Positions 1 to 8,813 are shown, counted from the stretch's first letter. The stretch: DNA of 64,000 nt from Chryseobacterium sp. G0201 (GCF_003815655.1 NZ_CP033917.1:4030001-4094000); one strand, 5' to 3'. Translations and numbers: made by a program. The notes: generated from the sequence alone by a model not told the origin.

Positions 1-492
1 ATCGCCTTTTTCATCATAGATTGTATCGCTTTCACAGAACATTGGACAATAGTATTTTCCAATATTATCTTTGAAATTTTCAGGTAAGTTGATGGAAGAA
101 TAGGTTGGTTTATAATTGGGGTCTTTTGCTAATTTTTCCTCAATAGGAACGAGATACATATTGCAATCCGGGCATCTTTGTCCTTGTTTGAAATATACTT
201 TATCTCCTTCACATTCCATCGGGCAATAATATACCGAAGATGGAGAAACTCGATCCTGAGGTTTTACAAAAGCTTTATCGGGGCTGTTTGGATCTTCTAA
301 TTTATAGTTTCCAATTTCTTCTAAAGCTTTATTTAAAGCAGAAAGTTCAATTTCTTTATCGGATATAATGGTTGCCGTACTGTTATCCAGATTGATATCA
401 GCTTTAATATCTTCCAGGCTGTTAAGCTTTTCTGATATTTTTTTCTGACAACCGGAACACGTCATCCCGAGTATTTTATATTGTTGTTGCAT
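1..492 (-). CDS. Heavy-metal-binding protein, probably N-terminus of a copper P1B-type ATPase (partial)
   Basis: The start codon is at 492 and the frame runs off the left edge, leaving 164 visible residues. Residues 5-70 look like an HMA domain with the metal-binding motif GMTCSGCQKK. Residues about 88-118 form a heavy-metal-binding domain of the YYCPMECEGD...CPDCNMYLVP type, and a second copy begins at YYCPMFCESD near the edge. In Flavobacteriia this order (HMA, then two such Cys-rich modules) usually sits in front of a copper-exporting P-type ATPase, so I infer a CopA-like pump, but the ATPase core is outside the window. It could instead be a small stand-alone metal-binding protein. The adjacent AraC-type regulator with a CxxC head fits a copper-response cluster. 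Confidence 0.75.
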   Translation of the reverse strand, partial: MQQQYKILGMTCSGCQKKISEKLNSLEDIKADINLDNSTATIISDKEIELSALNKALEEIGNYKLEDPNSPDKAFVKPQDRVSPSSVYYCPMECEGDKVYFKQGQRCPDCNMYLVPIEEKLAKDPNYKPTYSSINLPENFKDNIGKYYCPMFCESDTIYDEKGD

Positions 493-682
493 GATCCTAA
501 ATTTATACTACAAATTTCCAAAATGAAGGCGGAAGCTTGTTATAAATTTAAGGATAATGTTTATAAAATTAGGTTGGAGTGTTGGAGTGTATTAGAGTTT
601 TAGGGTAAGAGTGTATAAAAGGGATTGAAAGTGATGAGTTAGTTTAGGGTAAAAATTCTAATATGCTCATACGCTCAAACTC

Positions 683-1243
683 TCAGACAAAATCCAGCGG
701 CTTTCTGTTATGAATTTTCAGTTTTTTGAATTCAGTAGGAGTGAAGCCTGTGCTGTTTCGGAATTGGGATGATAAATGCTGAACGCTTTTGTAACCTAAC
801 TTTCCGGAGATTTCCGTTAAATTAAATTCGTTATATAAAAGCAATTCTTTTACTTTTTCAATTTTTTGAAGGATGAAGAATTGCTCCAGCGTAATATTTT
901 CGTTTTGAGAAAAGGTTTTTGAAAGCGAGCTGTAATCTTTATGAAGTTTCGAGCTTAAAAATTCAGACAAAAGAAAATTTTCATCAATATCAAGTTCGCT
1001 GATTTTTTCAATAATCAGTGTTTTGATTTTATCTATAAGTTGATGTGCGGAATCCTTTATTCTCTCAAAACCGGTTTCTTCAAGTCGTTTTTCAAGTAAT
1101 TCCAGAGTGCTATTGGCGATTTCAGTTTCGGATTCGACCTCGCCAAGATTAATTGATGTAATCTTGATATTAAAATCATTAAAAATATTCTCAACGGCAG
1201 AAATACACCTGCCGCAAACCATATTTTTTATGAAAATTTTCAT
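683..1243 (-). CDS. AraC-family regulator with N-terminal metal-binding-like (HMA) head
   Basis: This 186-residue protein has a C-terminal AraC helix-turn-helix pair (residues about 95-180; LTEISGKLGYKSVQHLSSQF followed by FRNSTGFTPTEFKKLK). Its N-terminus reads KIFIKNMVCGRCISAVE, which resembles the MxCxxC loop and first strand/helix of an HMA copper-binding domain. The likely role is a one-component metal sensor regulating the neighbouring metal-binding/ATPase gene. The AraC part is clear from the sequence; metal sensing is inference. Its start overlaps the stop of the thioesterase gene by four bases (ATGA), suggesting translational coupling. Confidence 0.85.
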   Translation of the reverse strand: MKIFIKNMVCGRCISAVENIFNDFNIKITSINLGEVESETEIANSTLELLEKRLEETGFERIKDSAHQLIDKIKTLIIEKISELDIDENFLLSEFLSSKLHKDYSSLSKTFSQNENITLEQFFILQKIEKVKELLLYNEFNLTEISGKLGYKSVQHLSSQFRNSTGFTPTEFKKLKIHNRKPLDFV

Positions 1244-1635
1244 AATTGACTGTTTAATCTGTCTTTCACAAACTCAACCTTAGTTTTACCGTGTGGCAAA
1301 GGGTTTCCCTCTTCTCCAAGATTTACCATTACGATCTTATCTACCGTAATGATCGTTTGGTGAGTCATTTTGTTTCTAACATCACAACATAGCGTGATTG
1401 AGGAAGATCCGAATGAAGAAACTTCAATCCCGATTTCGATAATATCTCCCTGTTTTGCGGAACTTACGAAATTGATCTCGGATATAAATTTGGTAACAAC
1501 TTTTGTATTTTCTAATTGAATGATGGCATAAAGAGCAGCTTCTTCATCGATCCATTGTAATAATCTTCCTCCAAAAAGTGAATGATTAGGATTAAGATCT
1601 TCCGGTTTTACCCATTTTCTAGTGTGGTAATTCAT
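1240..1635 (-). CDS. Acyl-CoA thioesterase, YciA/hotdog family
   Basis: The 131 residues match a single hotdog domain. The signature NPNHSLFGGRLLQWIDEEAA (residues about 16-35) contains the Asn, the Gly-Gly before the long helix, and the acidic residue typical of YciA/BFIT-type acyl-CoA thioesterases, which hydrolyse acyl-CoA to free acid and CoA in the cytoplasm. Length is normal for the family. It is transcribed leftwards ahead of the AraC-like regulator, and their ATGA overlap suggests one operon. Substrate chain length cannot be told from sequence. Confidence 0.88.
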   Translation of the reverse strand: MNYHTRKWVKPEDLNPNHSLFGGRLLQWIDEEAALYAIIQLENTKVVTKFISEINFVSSAKQGDIIEIGIEVSSFGSSSITLCCDVRNKMTHQTIITVDKIVMVNLGEEGNPLPHGKTKVEFVKDRLNSQL

Positions 1636-1654
1636 GTTTCATTTGTTTGTGGTG

Positions 1655-1662
1655 CAAATTTA
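1655..1662 (-). promoter_or_regulatory. -7 box of the thioesterase/AraC operon
   Basis: On the minus strand the sequence reads TAAATTTG, matching the Bacteroidetes sigma-factor -7 consensus TAnnTTTG, 20 bases upstream of the ATG at 1635. The -33 element was not clearly seen. Confidence 0.5.
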
Positions 1663-1730
1663 GTGTTAAAAACTGGCTTTATCAAAGGAATAGCATTTAG
1701 TTATTAAAAGAGAATTATTTATTTTCTCAA

Positions 1731-2144
1731 TCATTTTCTCTTTGATCGCATAGCTTTTACTTTTTTTATTGAATCATCATTTAAAAAGGTTTCATAATCT
1801 TTACTTTCTAAAGGAAATAAGGCAACTTTCCCTTCTGAATTATGATGAATTCCAAAACCATATCTTTTCGCTAATGGTGAGGTACGAAGGCAAGGCTGGC
1901 ATTTTGAAAAGAACTAATTCCTTTCTTCTTGCTCTTCACTTTTCGAAATATCATTTTTAATTGTGTAACAAGTGAAAATAATATCGTCAGAAGAATATTT
2001 ATAAGGATTTTTTACAATTTGATCATATTGAAGATTGGCTAACGTTTTTTCATTCTTTTTAGGCGGTACCTGTGCCTTTGAAACAGTGCAGTCATCTGCC
2101 ACTTCAATAAAAGTATTGGTGTAGTTGGTGGTATGTTCTTTCAT
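1731..2144 (-). pseudogene. DUF6157-like protein interrupted by in-frame TAG
   Basis: Reading from ATG at 2144, the frame gives 76 residues (MKEHTTNYTNTFIEVADDC...) up to TAG at 1914-1916. It then continues in the same frame without further stops to TGA at 1731, encoding FFSKCQPCLRTSPLAKRYGF, then GIHHNSEGKVALFPLESKDY, and ending MRSKRK. From memory, both halves together resemble DUF6157 proteins of about 135 residues, in which the FFSKGQPCLR motif follows directly. A single base change (for example AAG, CAG or GAG to TAG) would explain the interruption. It could be a pseudogene, a readthrough product or a sequencing error. The function of the family is unknown. Confidence 0.8.
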
Positions 2145-2162
2145 ATTAACATGATTAAAATA

Positions 2163-2384
2163 TTAGCACTGTGATTTACAATATTCCTTATATTCTAATA
2201 GGTCTCCAGGCTGGCAGTCTAACGCTTTACAAATAGCTTCAAGCGTACTGAAACGAATAGCTTTTGCTTTTCCCGTCTTTAAAATCGAAAGATTGGATAG
2301 TGTAATATCCACTTTTTCGGACAATTCATTGAGAGATATCTTCCTTTTGGCCATTATTACATCTAAATTTACTATTATTGGCAT
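2163..2384 (-). CDS. Small XRE/Cro-type transcriptional regulator
   Basis: The 73-residue protein is almost entirely one helix-turn-helix domain: MAKRKISLNELSEKVDITLS, then NLSILKTGKAKAIRFSTLEA and ICKALDCQPGDLLEY. This is the compact YozG/Cro-like class common in Bacteroidetes and Firmicutes. It lies 18 bases upstream of the broken DUF6157-like gene on the same strand, so the two may be cotranscribed. Its target is unknown. An ATG at residue 11 is an alternative start. Confidence 0.85.
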   Translation of the reverse strand: MPIIVNLDVIMAKRKISLNELSEKVDITLSNLSILKTGKAKAIRFSTLEAICKALDCQPGDLLEYKEYCKSQC

Positions 2385-2666
2385 ATAATCTTTGAAATTA
2401 ATGATTGTTTTTGATGTTAAATAATTCTTAAATTTAATACAAATATCAATAAATATTTGTTGAAAAACAATAAATATTTATTTTTTTTTAATATTTAAAC
2501 TTTAAAAACTCTAAAACTGTAGAAAATACAGATAAAAAAAACTTTGATTTGAAATTTTTAATTGTATCTTGCATACGTTTATATTTGGAATCAATATTTG
2601 TTCATTAATTTATGTTGCTTTTCTTTTATATACCAAATTTTTATTAATTTTTTAATTTTATTCAAA

Positions 2667-3050
2667 ATGAACATTTTTGTTTCAAACATTAATTACTCAA
2701 CTAAAGAGTACGAGTTACACGATTTATTTGCAGCATATGGTGAGGTATCATCTGCTAAAATAGTTACAGACAGAGAAACTGGTCGTTCTAGAGGTTTCGG
2801 TTTTGTAGAAATGGGTGATGAAGAAGGAAAACAAGCAATTGAAGCTCTTAACCAGTACGAACTAAACGGAAAAACGCTTAACGTATCTGAAGCTAAGCCA
2901 AGAGAAGAGAAGCCAAGAAGAAGCTTTGACAACAACCGTGGAGGAAACGGTGGTGGTTACGGTGGTGGTGGAAACAACAGAAGCGGTGGCGGTGGCTACG
3001 GTGGAGGTGGAAACAGCCGTGGTGGTAATGGCGGTGGAAATCGTTGGTAA
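2667..3050 (+). CDS. Glycine-rich RNA-binding protein (RRM domain)
   Basis: From ATG at 2667 the product has 127 residues. Residues 1-80 form one RRM with RNP2 (MNIFVSNINY) and RNP1 (RSRGFGFVEM). The tail is low complexity: RGGNGGGYGGGG-type repeats rich in Gly, Arg and Asn. The frame is open upstream to 2562, but the RRM begins exactly at MNIFVSN, so I choose 2667. Such proteins bind RNA and are often cold-induced in bacteria. The AT-rich 280-base upstream region holds no other gene and may include a long leader. A strong terminator follows. Confidence 0.93.
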   Translation: MNIFVSNINYSTKEYELHDLFAAYGEVSSAKIVTDRETGRSRGFGFVEMGDEEGKQAIEALNQYELNGKTLNVSEAKPREEKPRRSFDNNRGGNGGGYGGGGNNRSGGGGYGGGGNSRGGNGGGNRW

Positions 3051-3058
3051 AAAAATAT

Positions 3059-3085
3059 AAGCGGCTTTTTTAAGCCGCTTTTTTT
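3059..3085 (+). terminator. Rho-independent terminator of the RRM gene
   Basis: Stem AGCGGCTT/AAGCCGCT with a TTTT loop, followed by seven T. It lies ten bases after the RRM stop codon. Confidence 0.88.
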
Positions 3086-3200
3086 ATGCACTATTATAAT
3101 GAAATATTAATTATAGTTTATTTTTTCGTAGTACTTTCTGTTTTTATTTTGAAAATTAACATGAATTTTGTAAGTTAACATTCAATTTAAGAATTAGGTT

Positions 3201-4754
3201 ATGAAAAAACAATTACTTTTGGCATTATTTGCAATTCCAGCCATTGCAAATGCTCAATTTTTCCAAAATTTTGAAGCTTCCGCTTCCCTTCCTACGGGTT
3301 GGACAGCCCTCAACGGAGGAGACGCAAATACTTGGGAAATTATAGATTATACTGGTGGAAGTATTACGGCTTACAGTGGTGCGAGAACGGCTTCAATAAG
3401 ATATAATTCTGATGCCCATGATGATTATTTGGTTACACCTGCTATTACAGTTACTGCCGGAGTAAGCGATTATCTTTCTTTTTATGCACGTAGTCGTGAT
3501 CCTTTGTATCCGGAAACGATCAGCGTAAAGGTATCTACAACAACACCTACGGCTGCTGCCTTTACGAATACTTTAGCGGCTACTGTAGCTCCATCAAGCG
3601 GACCTGATTTTTATAGATATTCTTATGATCTTTCTGCTTATATAGGGCAAACGATTTATATCGGATTCTATTCTGCAACTACAGATCTTTTTTATTTTGA
3701 TATTGATGATGTTCTTAATGGACCAAAACCGGCATGTGATATCCCGTCTTCTATAGCTGTAAATGGAGTTACTTCAAACTCTGCAAATATAAGTTGGACA
3801 GCATCTCCTACGCCAGGTGCAACCTATCAGATTGAATACGGGCCGACAGGATTTACACAGGGAACAGGAACTATGGCAAATAGTGGAACTGCATCCGCAA
3901 CGCTTCCTTCTCTTAATCCATCTACGGCTTATCAGTTTTATGTAAGATCAAATTGTGCAGCCAACGGATTCAGTACTTGGTCTGCTGCTCAGTCATTTAC
4001 GACTACATGTGCTCCTTTAGCAACATTCCCGTATACGCAGAACTTTGATAATGCTACGATCCCTTCGTGTTGGGCTAATGAAGCTGTTTCAGGTGCTGGT
4101 ACTGCAACATGGGCTTATGTTACAGCTAACGGAAACTCTTCAATCACTCCTAAATCAGCACCAACAATGGCTGAATTCAGAACAGAAGAAGCTGGTGAAA
4201 AGGCAAAATTATTATTACCTCCATTGAATATCTATGCACTTGCAAATCCGGAACTTAGATTCAGTTTAGCAAACGTAAACTGGTTTGGTGATATTGATGA
4301 ATTAAGAATTTTTTATAAAGCAAACCCATCTGATGCATGGACTCAGGTAGGAAGTTCTTACACTACTGAAAATGCAGCTTGGCTGGACGTAAGTATTCCT
4401 CTTCCAAATAAATCTGCAAACTATCTGATCGCCTTAGAAGGTACTTCGAACTGGGCGAGAGGAATTGATGTAGATAATGTTTCTGTGGTTGATGCTTCTG
4501 CTACGTTAGCAGTTAATGATATTGCTAAAAACAGCGGAGTGAAAGTGTATCCAAATCCTGTGAAAGATGTTTTAAATATTAATACTGACAAAAAGGTTAA
4601 TAGTATTGAAATATTCTCTCTGACAGGTCAGTTGGTACGAAAATTTGATAATAATTCTAAACAAGTGAATGTATCTGATCTGAAAAAAGGAGTTTACTTA
4701 TTACGAGTAAAATCTGAAGGTAAAGATGAATCATTTAAAATTGTCAAGGACTAA
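3201..4754 (+). CDS. Secreted multidomain protein with T9SS C-terminal sorting domain
   Basis: The 517 residues begin with a signal peptide (MKKQLLLALFAIPAIANAQ). Residues about 20-175 form a cleaved-adhesin/choice-of-anchor J jelly roll (FFQNFEASASLPTGW), followed by a fibronectin type III domain (about 183-270) and a second choice-of-anchor J domain (about 275-430, TFPYTQNFDNATIPSCW). The last 70 residues (VKVYPNPVKDVLNI ... KGVYLLRVKSEGKDESFKI) are a Por secretion system type A sorting domain. It should therefore be exported through the type IX system and anchored or released at the surface. No catalytic domain is visible, so adhesion is a guess. It has its own terminator. Confidence 0.9.
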   Translation: MKKQLLLALFAIPAIANAQFFQNFEASASLPTGWTALNGGDANTWEIIDYTGGSITAYSGARTASIRYNSDAHDDYLVTPAITVTAGVSDYLSFYARSRDPLYPETISVKVSTTTPTAAAFTNTLAATVAPSSGPDFYRYSYDLSAYIGQTIYIGFYSATTDLFYFDIDDVLNGPKPACDIPSSIAVNGVTSNSANISWTASPTPGATYQIEYGPTGFTQGTGTMANSGTASATLPSLNPSTAYQFYVRSNCAANGFSTWSAAQSFTTTCAPLATFPYTQNFDNATIPSCWANEAVSGAGTATWAYVTANGNSSITPKSAPTMAEFRTEEAGEKAKLLLPPLNIYALANPELRFSLANVNWFGDIDELRIFYKANPSDAWTQVGSSYTTENAAWLDVSIPLPNKSANYLIALEGTSNWARGIDVDNVSVVDASATLAVNDIAKNSGVKVYPNPVKDVLNINTDKKVNSIEIFSLTGQLVRKFDNNSKQVNVSDLKKGVYLLRVKSEGKDESFKIVKD

Positions 4755-4762
4755 ATACAATG

Positions 4763-4788
4763 AAAGCGGCTTTTAGGCCGCTTTTTTT
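4763..4788 (+). terminator. Terminator after the T9SS protein gene
   Basis: Stem AGCGGC/GCCGCT with a short loop, followed by seven T. It resembles the terminator at 3059, sharing the AGCGGCTTTT core. Confidence 0.85.
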
Positions 4789-4795
4789 ATGTATT

Positions 4796-6577
4796 TTATT
4801 TCTCTTTTATCAGCAGTACTGCATTGTCGTAATAGATGGAGCCTGATTTATTGTATGGCGATTTATCATTCGAAATAGTAAGAAAAACTACTTTGATATG
4901 ATATTTACCAAGATCTTTTTCCAAGGAGATTTCCGGTAATTTTACGACACCTTTTCTGCCCGAATATTCTTTAAATAAATTATTAATGCCGGGAGTGAAA
5001 TCTACTTCTTCTTTCGAATTAAGGTTTACTTTTAATGTAACTCCTTTATCGGATCTTTCGATTATATTGAATTTGTCACCATTTATTTCTTTAGTATCAT
5101 CATTATAATTTCTTAAATTAAAGGAATATTGATAATTATCTAAAGTGATATATTGTTTTTCAGATTCTAGGCTAAGCCTTTCGTAATCAGAAGTGATTGT
5201 TCTGTTTGTATTGGTAAATTCACTCTGAACACTAAATCTTAAAATTGAAAACGGATTCGCTTTAATCTCATTTTCTAAGGTGTGATTCTTTTTTGTATCC
5301 ACTAGATTTAAAAGAAAATCTGCCTGTTTTCTTTCTGCTAAAAATTCAAATTTATCTCCAATTTCATTAACGATGGTATCGGTTACTTTCTTTTGAAAAT
5401 CGATTTTATTGTTGCTTAATAATTGCTTTTCATTTAAAAGTTTAAGCAATTCAGATTTTTGACTTCTTTTTGAAACACTGAAAGCATTTAAATAAGGAAA
5501 TGTCAATGCAAAAACTCCAAAAGCAAACAAACTTATCGGAATAAATTTTATACTTGAATTCTTCTTAAATACAAAATAAATTACAATACTTAAAAGCCAT
5601 AAAGCCAAGAGAAGCACAAAATATCTGGGTTCAGTATATCCATATTCCAAGATTCTTGTAAAAATTGCTGTAAACAAAAGGATAATAAGCGGAATAATTG
5701 TGAAATAAAAGACTTTTGAAAAGATTTTTACCCAAGATTTTGTATTATTCTCTTTCAATGGATGAACTAGCAATAAAGCCAGAATTCCCACAATACTGTA
5801 CGCTAAAACAAGGTAAGAAACCCAACCTCTCGGAAGCTGCCAGTTGATCAGTATTTTAAATGAATAGAAATACAGAATTATGACGTAAATAAATAATAAT
5901 GGAATTAAAATAAACTGCGTGAAAAATTTTAATATTACAGGATATTTTCCATCTTTTTCAAGGTAACTTAATCCTTTTTCATTAAATAATAAGAAGATAA
6001 AGCAACTCCCGAAAATAGCAAAGAAAAAGAAAAGATCTGCATAAAGCTTATCATTAAAATCAAAATCAAAAAGCTTATCAACCGCCAAAACCGCCAATTG
6101 TACACCGCCAGTAAGTACACCTGTAAAAATTGCTGTAAGGAAAATATTAACGAACAGATTTTTGTTATACTGCCAGAAATTAAGTTCTTTATTCTTATCT
6201 AAAAAAGGGACAAAAGAAACCAGCAAGTGGGAGAGTAGAAACGTTATTGCAATAATGTAACCATGCGTTTCTATAAACTCTTTTTTCTCGTCGGGAAAGA
6301 TAAAGTAAAAGCCAATCAGGAAAATAACTCCGCAAATCTCCAATAAAAAAGCCTTACCAATTCTTTGGGAAAGCATTTTTAAAGCAAATAGTAAAGAAAT
6401 TCCGAGACCAAGACACATCGTGACTTTGGAATAGGTAAAGAACGATGTTTCACTAGAGCTTGTTTCGGCCATATAAATAGCCCCACCCGCAGTAAGCAGC
6501 GCTATAACCAAAACCATGGGATAACGGAATATTACATCACCCACTTTCCCGATTATTTCTCGAAATTTTGTTTTCAT
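4796..6577 (-). CDS. DUF4153 family polytopic membrane protein
   Basis: The 593-residue protein has roughly ten to twelve hydrophobic segments in residues 15-370 and a hydrophilic C-terminal part of about 210 residues. The pattern, with RYPMVLVIALLTAGGAIYM near the start and a central FFFFAIFGSCFIFLLF segment, fits DUF4153 proteins of Bacteroidetes, whose function is unknown. It is the last gene of a leftward cluster with a BlaI-type repressor 19 bases upstream, suggesting that the repressor controls it. Confidence 0.8.
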   Translation of the reverse strand: MKTKFREIIGKVGDVIFRYPMVLVIALLTAGGAIYMAETSSSETSFFTYSKVTMCLGLGISLLFALKMLSQRIGKAFLLEICGVIFLIGFYFIFPDEKKEFIETHGYIIAITFLLSHLLVSFVPFLDKNKELNFWQYNKNLFVNIFLTAIFTGVLTGGVQLAVLAVDKLFDFDFNDKLYADLFFFFAIFGSCFIFLLFNEKGLSYLEKDGKYPVILKFFTQFILIPLLFIYVIILYFYSFKILINWQLPRGWVSYLVLAYSIVGILALLLVHPLKENNTKSWVKIFSKVFYFTIIPLIILLFTAIFTRILEYGYTEPRYFVLLLALWLLSIVIYFVFKKNSSIKFIPISLFAFGVFALTFPYLNAFSVSKRSQKSELLKLLNEKQLLSNNKIDFQKKVTDTIVNEIGDKFEFLAERKQADFLLNLVDTKKNHTLENEIKANPFSILRFSVQSEFTNTNRTITSDYERLSLESEKQYITLDNYQYSFNLRNYNDDTKEINGDKFNIIERSDKGVTLKVNLNSKEEVDFTPGINNLFKEYSGRKGVVKLPEISLEKDLGKYHIKVVFLTISNDKSPYNKSGSIYYDNAVLLIKEK

Positions 6578-6596
6578 GATCTAAGTGTTTTTGTGT

Positions 6597-7076
6597 TTAG
6601 TCTTTTTTCTTCTTCTTTTTTTTGTCTTTATCTTTATCCTTGGCTTTTTTATCTTTTTTAGGATTTAAAATCTCATTGGCAATTTCCAGTTTCGGAGCCT
6701 TTACTTTTGTAGGTTTAAGTTCCATTTTAAGATCAAAATAACTTCTGAGATCATCTTGTGAAACCAATTTTTCGTTCATTAAAAACTCCAGGATCTCTTT
6801 TCCGGAATCATGAAAAAAATTATGTGAAAGCTCTTTTAATAAGAATTTCTTATAATTTTCGAAAGGCATAATAACTGTATATTTAAAAATTCTGCCCTCC
6901 TTTTCAGTAGATAAATAACCTTTTTCAACCAATATTTTCAAGTATGTAGAAACTGTATTTTGGTGTGGTTTCGGCTCAGGATGCTGCTCCATCACATCTT
7001 TTAAATAAAATGAATTCAGCGTCCAAAAAAGTTTCATTAAATTCTCTTCGGCAGAGGTAAGATGATTTATTTTCAT
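6597..7076 (-). CDS. BlaI/MecI/CopY-family repressor with Lys-rich tail
   Basis: Residues 1-120 form a Penicillinase_R winged helix (LTSAEENLMKLFWTLNSFYL; then HQNTVSTYLKILVEKGYLST). The last 35 residues are almost all Lys and Asp (KKDKKAKDKDKDKKKKKKKD), which is unusual. Classical BlaI repressors pair with a BlaR1 sensor protease. No M56 peptidase is nearby; the neighbours are a DUF4153 protein and a PAP2-like protein, six bases apart on one side and 19 on the other. Function as a DNA-binding repressor is well supported; the signal is unknown. Confidence 0.88.
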   Translation of the reverse strand: MKINHLTSAEENLMKLFWTLNSFYLKDVMEQHPEPKPHQNTVSTYLKILVEKGYLSTEKEGRIFKYTVIMPFENYKKFLLKELSHNFFHDSGKEILEFLMNEKLVSQDDLRSYFDLKMELKPTKVKAPKLEIANEILNPKKDKKAKDKDKDKKKKKKKD

Positions 7077-7082
7077 ATATTC

Positions 7083-7685
7083 TTAATGTTGAAATTGTAT
7101 ATTGCAATAAAGATAAATAAAAGATACCAGAAAAGCTATTCCGGCTCCCATAAATACCTCTTTTACGGTGTGTCTTTTTAAAATAATTCTCGTAATTCCT
7201 ACCAAAGCGGCAATTCCCAACCAAAGGATTCCCATTTTCCAGTTTAATGCAAAAAATAATGCTGCCACAAATACATTAAATGCTGTGTGCATCGAACTTT
7301 TAATGAAAAAATTACTGATCTGTAAAGAAAAAAGAAGAATTAATATAAAAAGCATGATAAAATCGATATATCCGTTTTTGATATAATTAAAAAGCATGTA
7401 ACCGGTAACACAAACTGCGATAAAAATGTATAACGTTTTCCTCTGAACCCGATTGGAGACATCCATATTCGTATATCTTCCGGTTCTTACATTCCAAACC
7501 AGCCAAATCACAACAGGTAAAATCACAATTAATAATATGGGAAGAAAGTGTGTAACAGACTCTTTAAAAGTATATTCCCGAAGGCTCATATAAATGAAAA
7601 ATATAAACAGAGAAGTCAATGGATTAAAAAAATCTGAGATGATTTTTGAGATTTTATGTATAAATGAAGGCTGTTTTTCTTCCAT
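7083..7685 (-). CDS. PAP2-superfamily membrane phosphatase-like protein
   Basis: The 200 residues contain six or so transmembrane segments. PAP2-type motifs are recognisable but divergent: a DVSNRVQR segment (about residue 76), SSMHTAFN in place of PSGH (about 130), and RIILKRHTVKEV matching R-x5-H-x3-[DE] (about 165-175), with Glu where Asp is usual. The family dephosphorylates lipid phosphates such as undecaprenyl pyrophosphate or phosphatidylglycerol phosphate in the membrane. The altered last acidic residue leaves activity uncertain. It is first in the leftward operon with the BlaI-type gene. Confidence 0.75.
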   Translation of the reverse strand: MEEKQPSFIHKISKIISDFFNPLTSLFIFFIYMSLREYTFKESVTHFLPILLIVILPVVIWLVWNVRTGRYTNMDVSNRVQRKTLYIFIAVCVTGYMLFNYIKNGYIDFIMLFILILLFSLQISNFFIKSSMHTAFNVFVAALFFALNWKMGILWLGIAALVGITRIILKRHTVKEVFMGAGIAFLVSFIYLYCNIQFQH

Positions 7686-7766
7686 ATTTAAGTTTGATAA
7701 TGTAAATATAATACTATAACTAAAAAAACAATTGGTATGTATACAATAAAAATGAAGTTTTTTTTA

Positions 7767-7774
7767 TAATTTTG
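7767..7774 (+). promoter_or_regulatory. -7 box of pdhA
   Basis: TAATTTTG matches TAnnTTTG, 38 bases upstream of the pdhA start codon. The upstream poly-T/AT-rich tract is typical. Confidence 0.55.
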
Positions 7775-7811
7775 CTCAACTATTTCATAATAAATAAGCA
7801 AGAGCTAACAC

Positions 7812-8813
7812 ATGAAAGAATTTTCTAAAGAGGTATACCTGAAGTGGTATGAAGATATGACAATGTGGAGAAGGTTTGAAGACAAATGCCGTTCTCTTTA
7901 TTTAAAACAAAAAATCAGAGGTTTTTTACATTTGTATAATGGTCAGGAGGCTATACCTGCTGGTTTCACGCATGCAATGGATTTAACTAAAGATAGTATG
8001 ATCACTGCTTACAGATGCCACATCCATCCAATGGCAATGGGAGTAGACCCTAAAAGAATCATGGCAGAACTTTGTGGTAAAGCTACAGGTACGTCAGGAG
8101 GTATGGGTGGATCTATGCACATTTTCAGTAAAGAACACCGTTTTTATGGTGGTCACGGTATTGTTGGGGGTCAGATTCCTTTAGGTGCAGGGATTGCTTT
8201 TGCAGATAAATTTTTTGACAGAAAAGCGGTAAATATCTGTTTCTTCGGAGATGGAGCAGCAAGACAGGGTTCATTACATGAAACGTTTAACATGGCGATG
8301 AACTGGAAACTTCCGGTAGTATTCGTTGTAGAAAACAACCAGTATGCAATGGGAACTTCTGTTAAGAGAACAGCTAACCACGAAGATATCTATAAATTAG
8401 GTTTAGGATACGAAATGCCTTGTCTTCCTGTAGATGCAATGGATCCTGTGAAAGTAGCAGAAGCTGCTTACGAGGCTATTGAAAGAGCAAGAAGAGGAGA
8501 TGGGCCAACTTTCATCGAAGCTAGAACTTACCGTTACAGAGGTCACTCTATGTCTGACGCTGAGCCTTACAGATCTAAGGATGAAGTGGCTATTCATAAA
8601 AATGATGACCCTATCGAATTGGTTAAATCAAGAATCTTATCAAACAACTGGGCAACTGAGCAGGAATTAGAAGTTATCGATAACAAATCAAGAGATTTTG
8701 TTGATGAGTGTATCGAATTCATGGAAAATTCTCCATATCCGGATGCAGATAAAGTGTATGAGTATGTTTATTCTCAGGAAAACTATCCATTCTTAGACAA
8801 ATTAGAAAACTAA
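7812..8813 (+). CDS. pdhA: Pyruvate dehydrogenase E1 component, alpha subunit
   Basis: The 333-residue protein has the thiamine-diphosphate fold of E1 alpha subunits. The TPP motif is GDGAARQGSLHETFNMAMNW (residues about 143-162, ending in a paired Asn), and the phosphorylation-loop region RYRGHSMSDAEPYRSKDEV is present. It decarboxylates pyruvate together with a beta subunit, which is not in this window. The downstream E2 gene, 100 bases away in the same direction, supports the pyruvate (rather than branched-chain) assignment. Length is normal for the alpha2beta2 type. Confidence 0.95.
   Translation: MKEFSKEVYLKWYEDMTMWRRFEDKCRSLYLKQKIRGFLHLYNGQEAIPAGFTHAMDLTKDSMITAYRCHIHPMAMGVDPKRIMAELCGKATGTSGGMGGSMHIFSKEHRFYGGHGIVGGQIPLGAGIAFADKFFDRKAVNICFFGDGAARQGSLHETFNMAMNWKLPVVFVVENNQYAMGTSVKRTANHEDIYKLGLGYEMPCLPVDAMDPVKVAEAAYEAIERARRGDGPTFIEARTYRYRGHSMSDAEPYRSKDEVAIHKNDDPIELVKSRILSNNWATEQELEVIDNKSRDFVDECIEFMENSPYPDADKVYEYVYSQENYPFLDKLEN

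Noticed and set aside
1769..1960. Open frame of 63 codons on the plus strand
   Set aside because: It lies antisense to the better supported DUF6157-like frame, which matches family sequence on both sides of the amber codon.
3127..3170. GTAGTACTTT upstream of the T9SS gene, resembling half of the surface-gene operator
   Set aside because: Only one half-site and the spacing to the nearest TTTG box does not match the 45-46 bases of the other sites.
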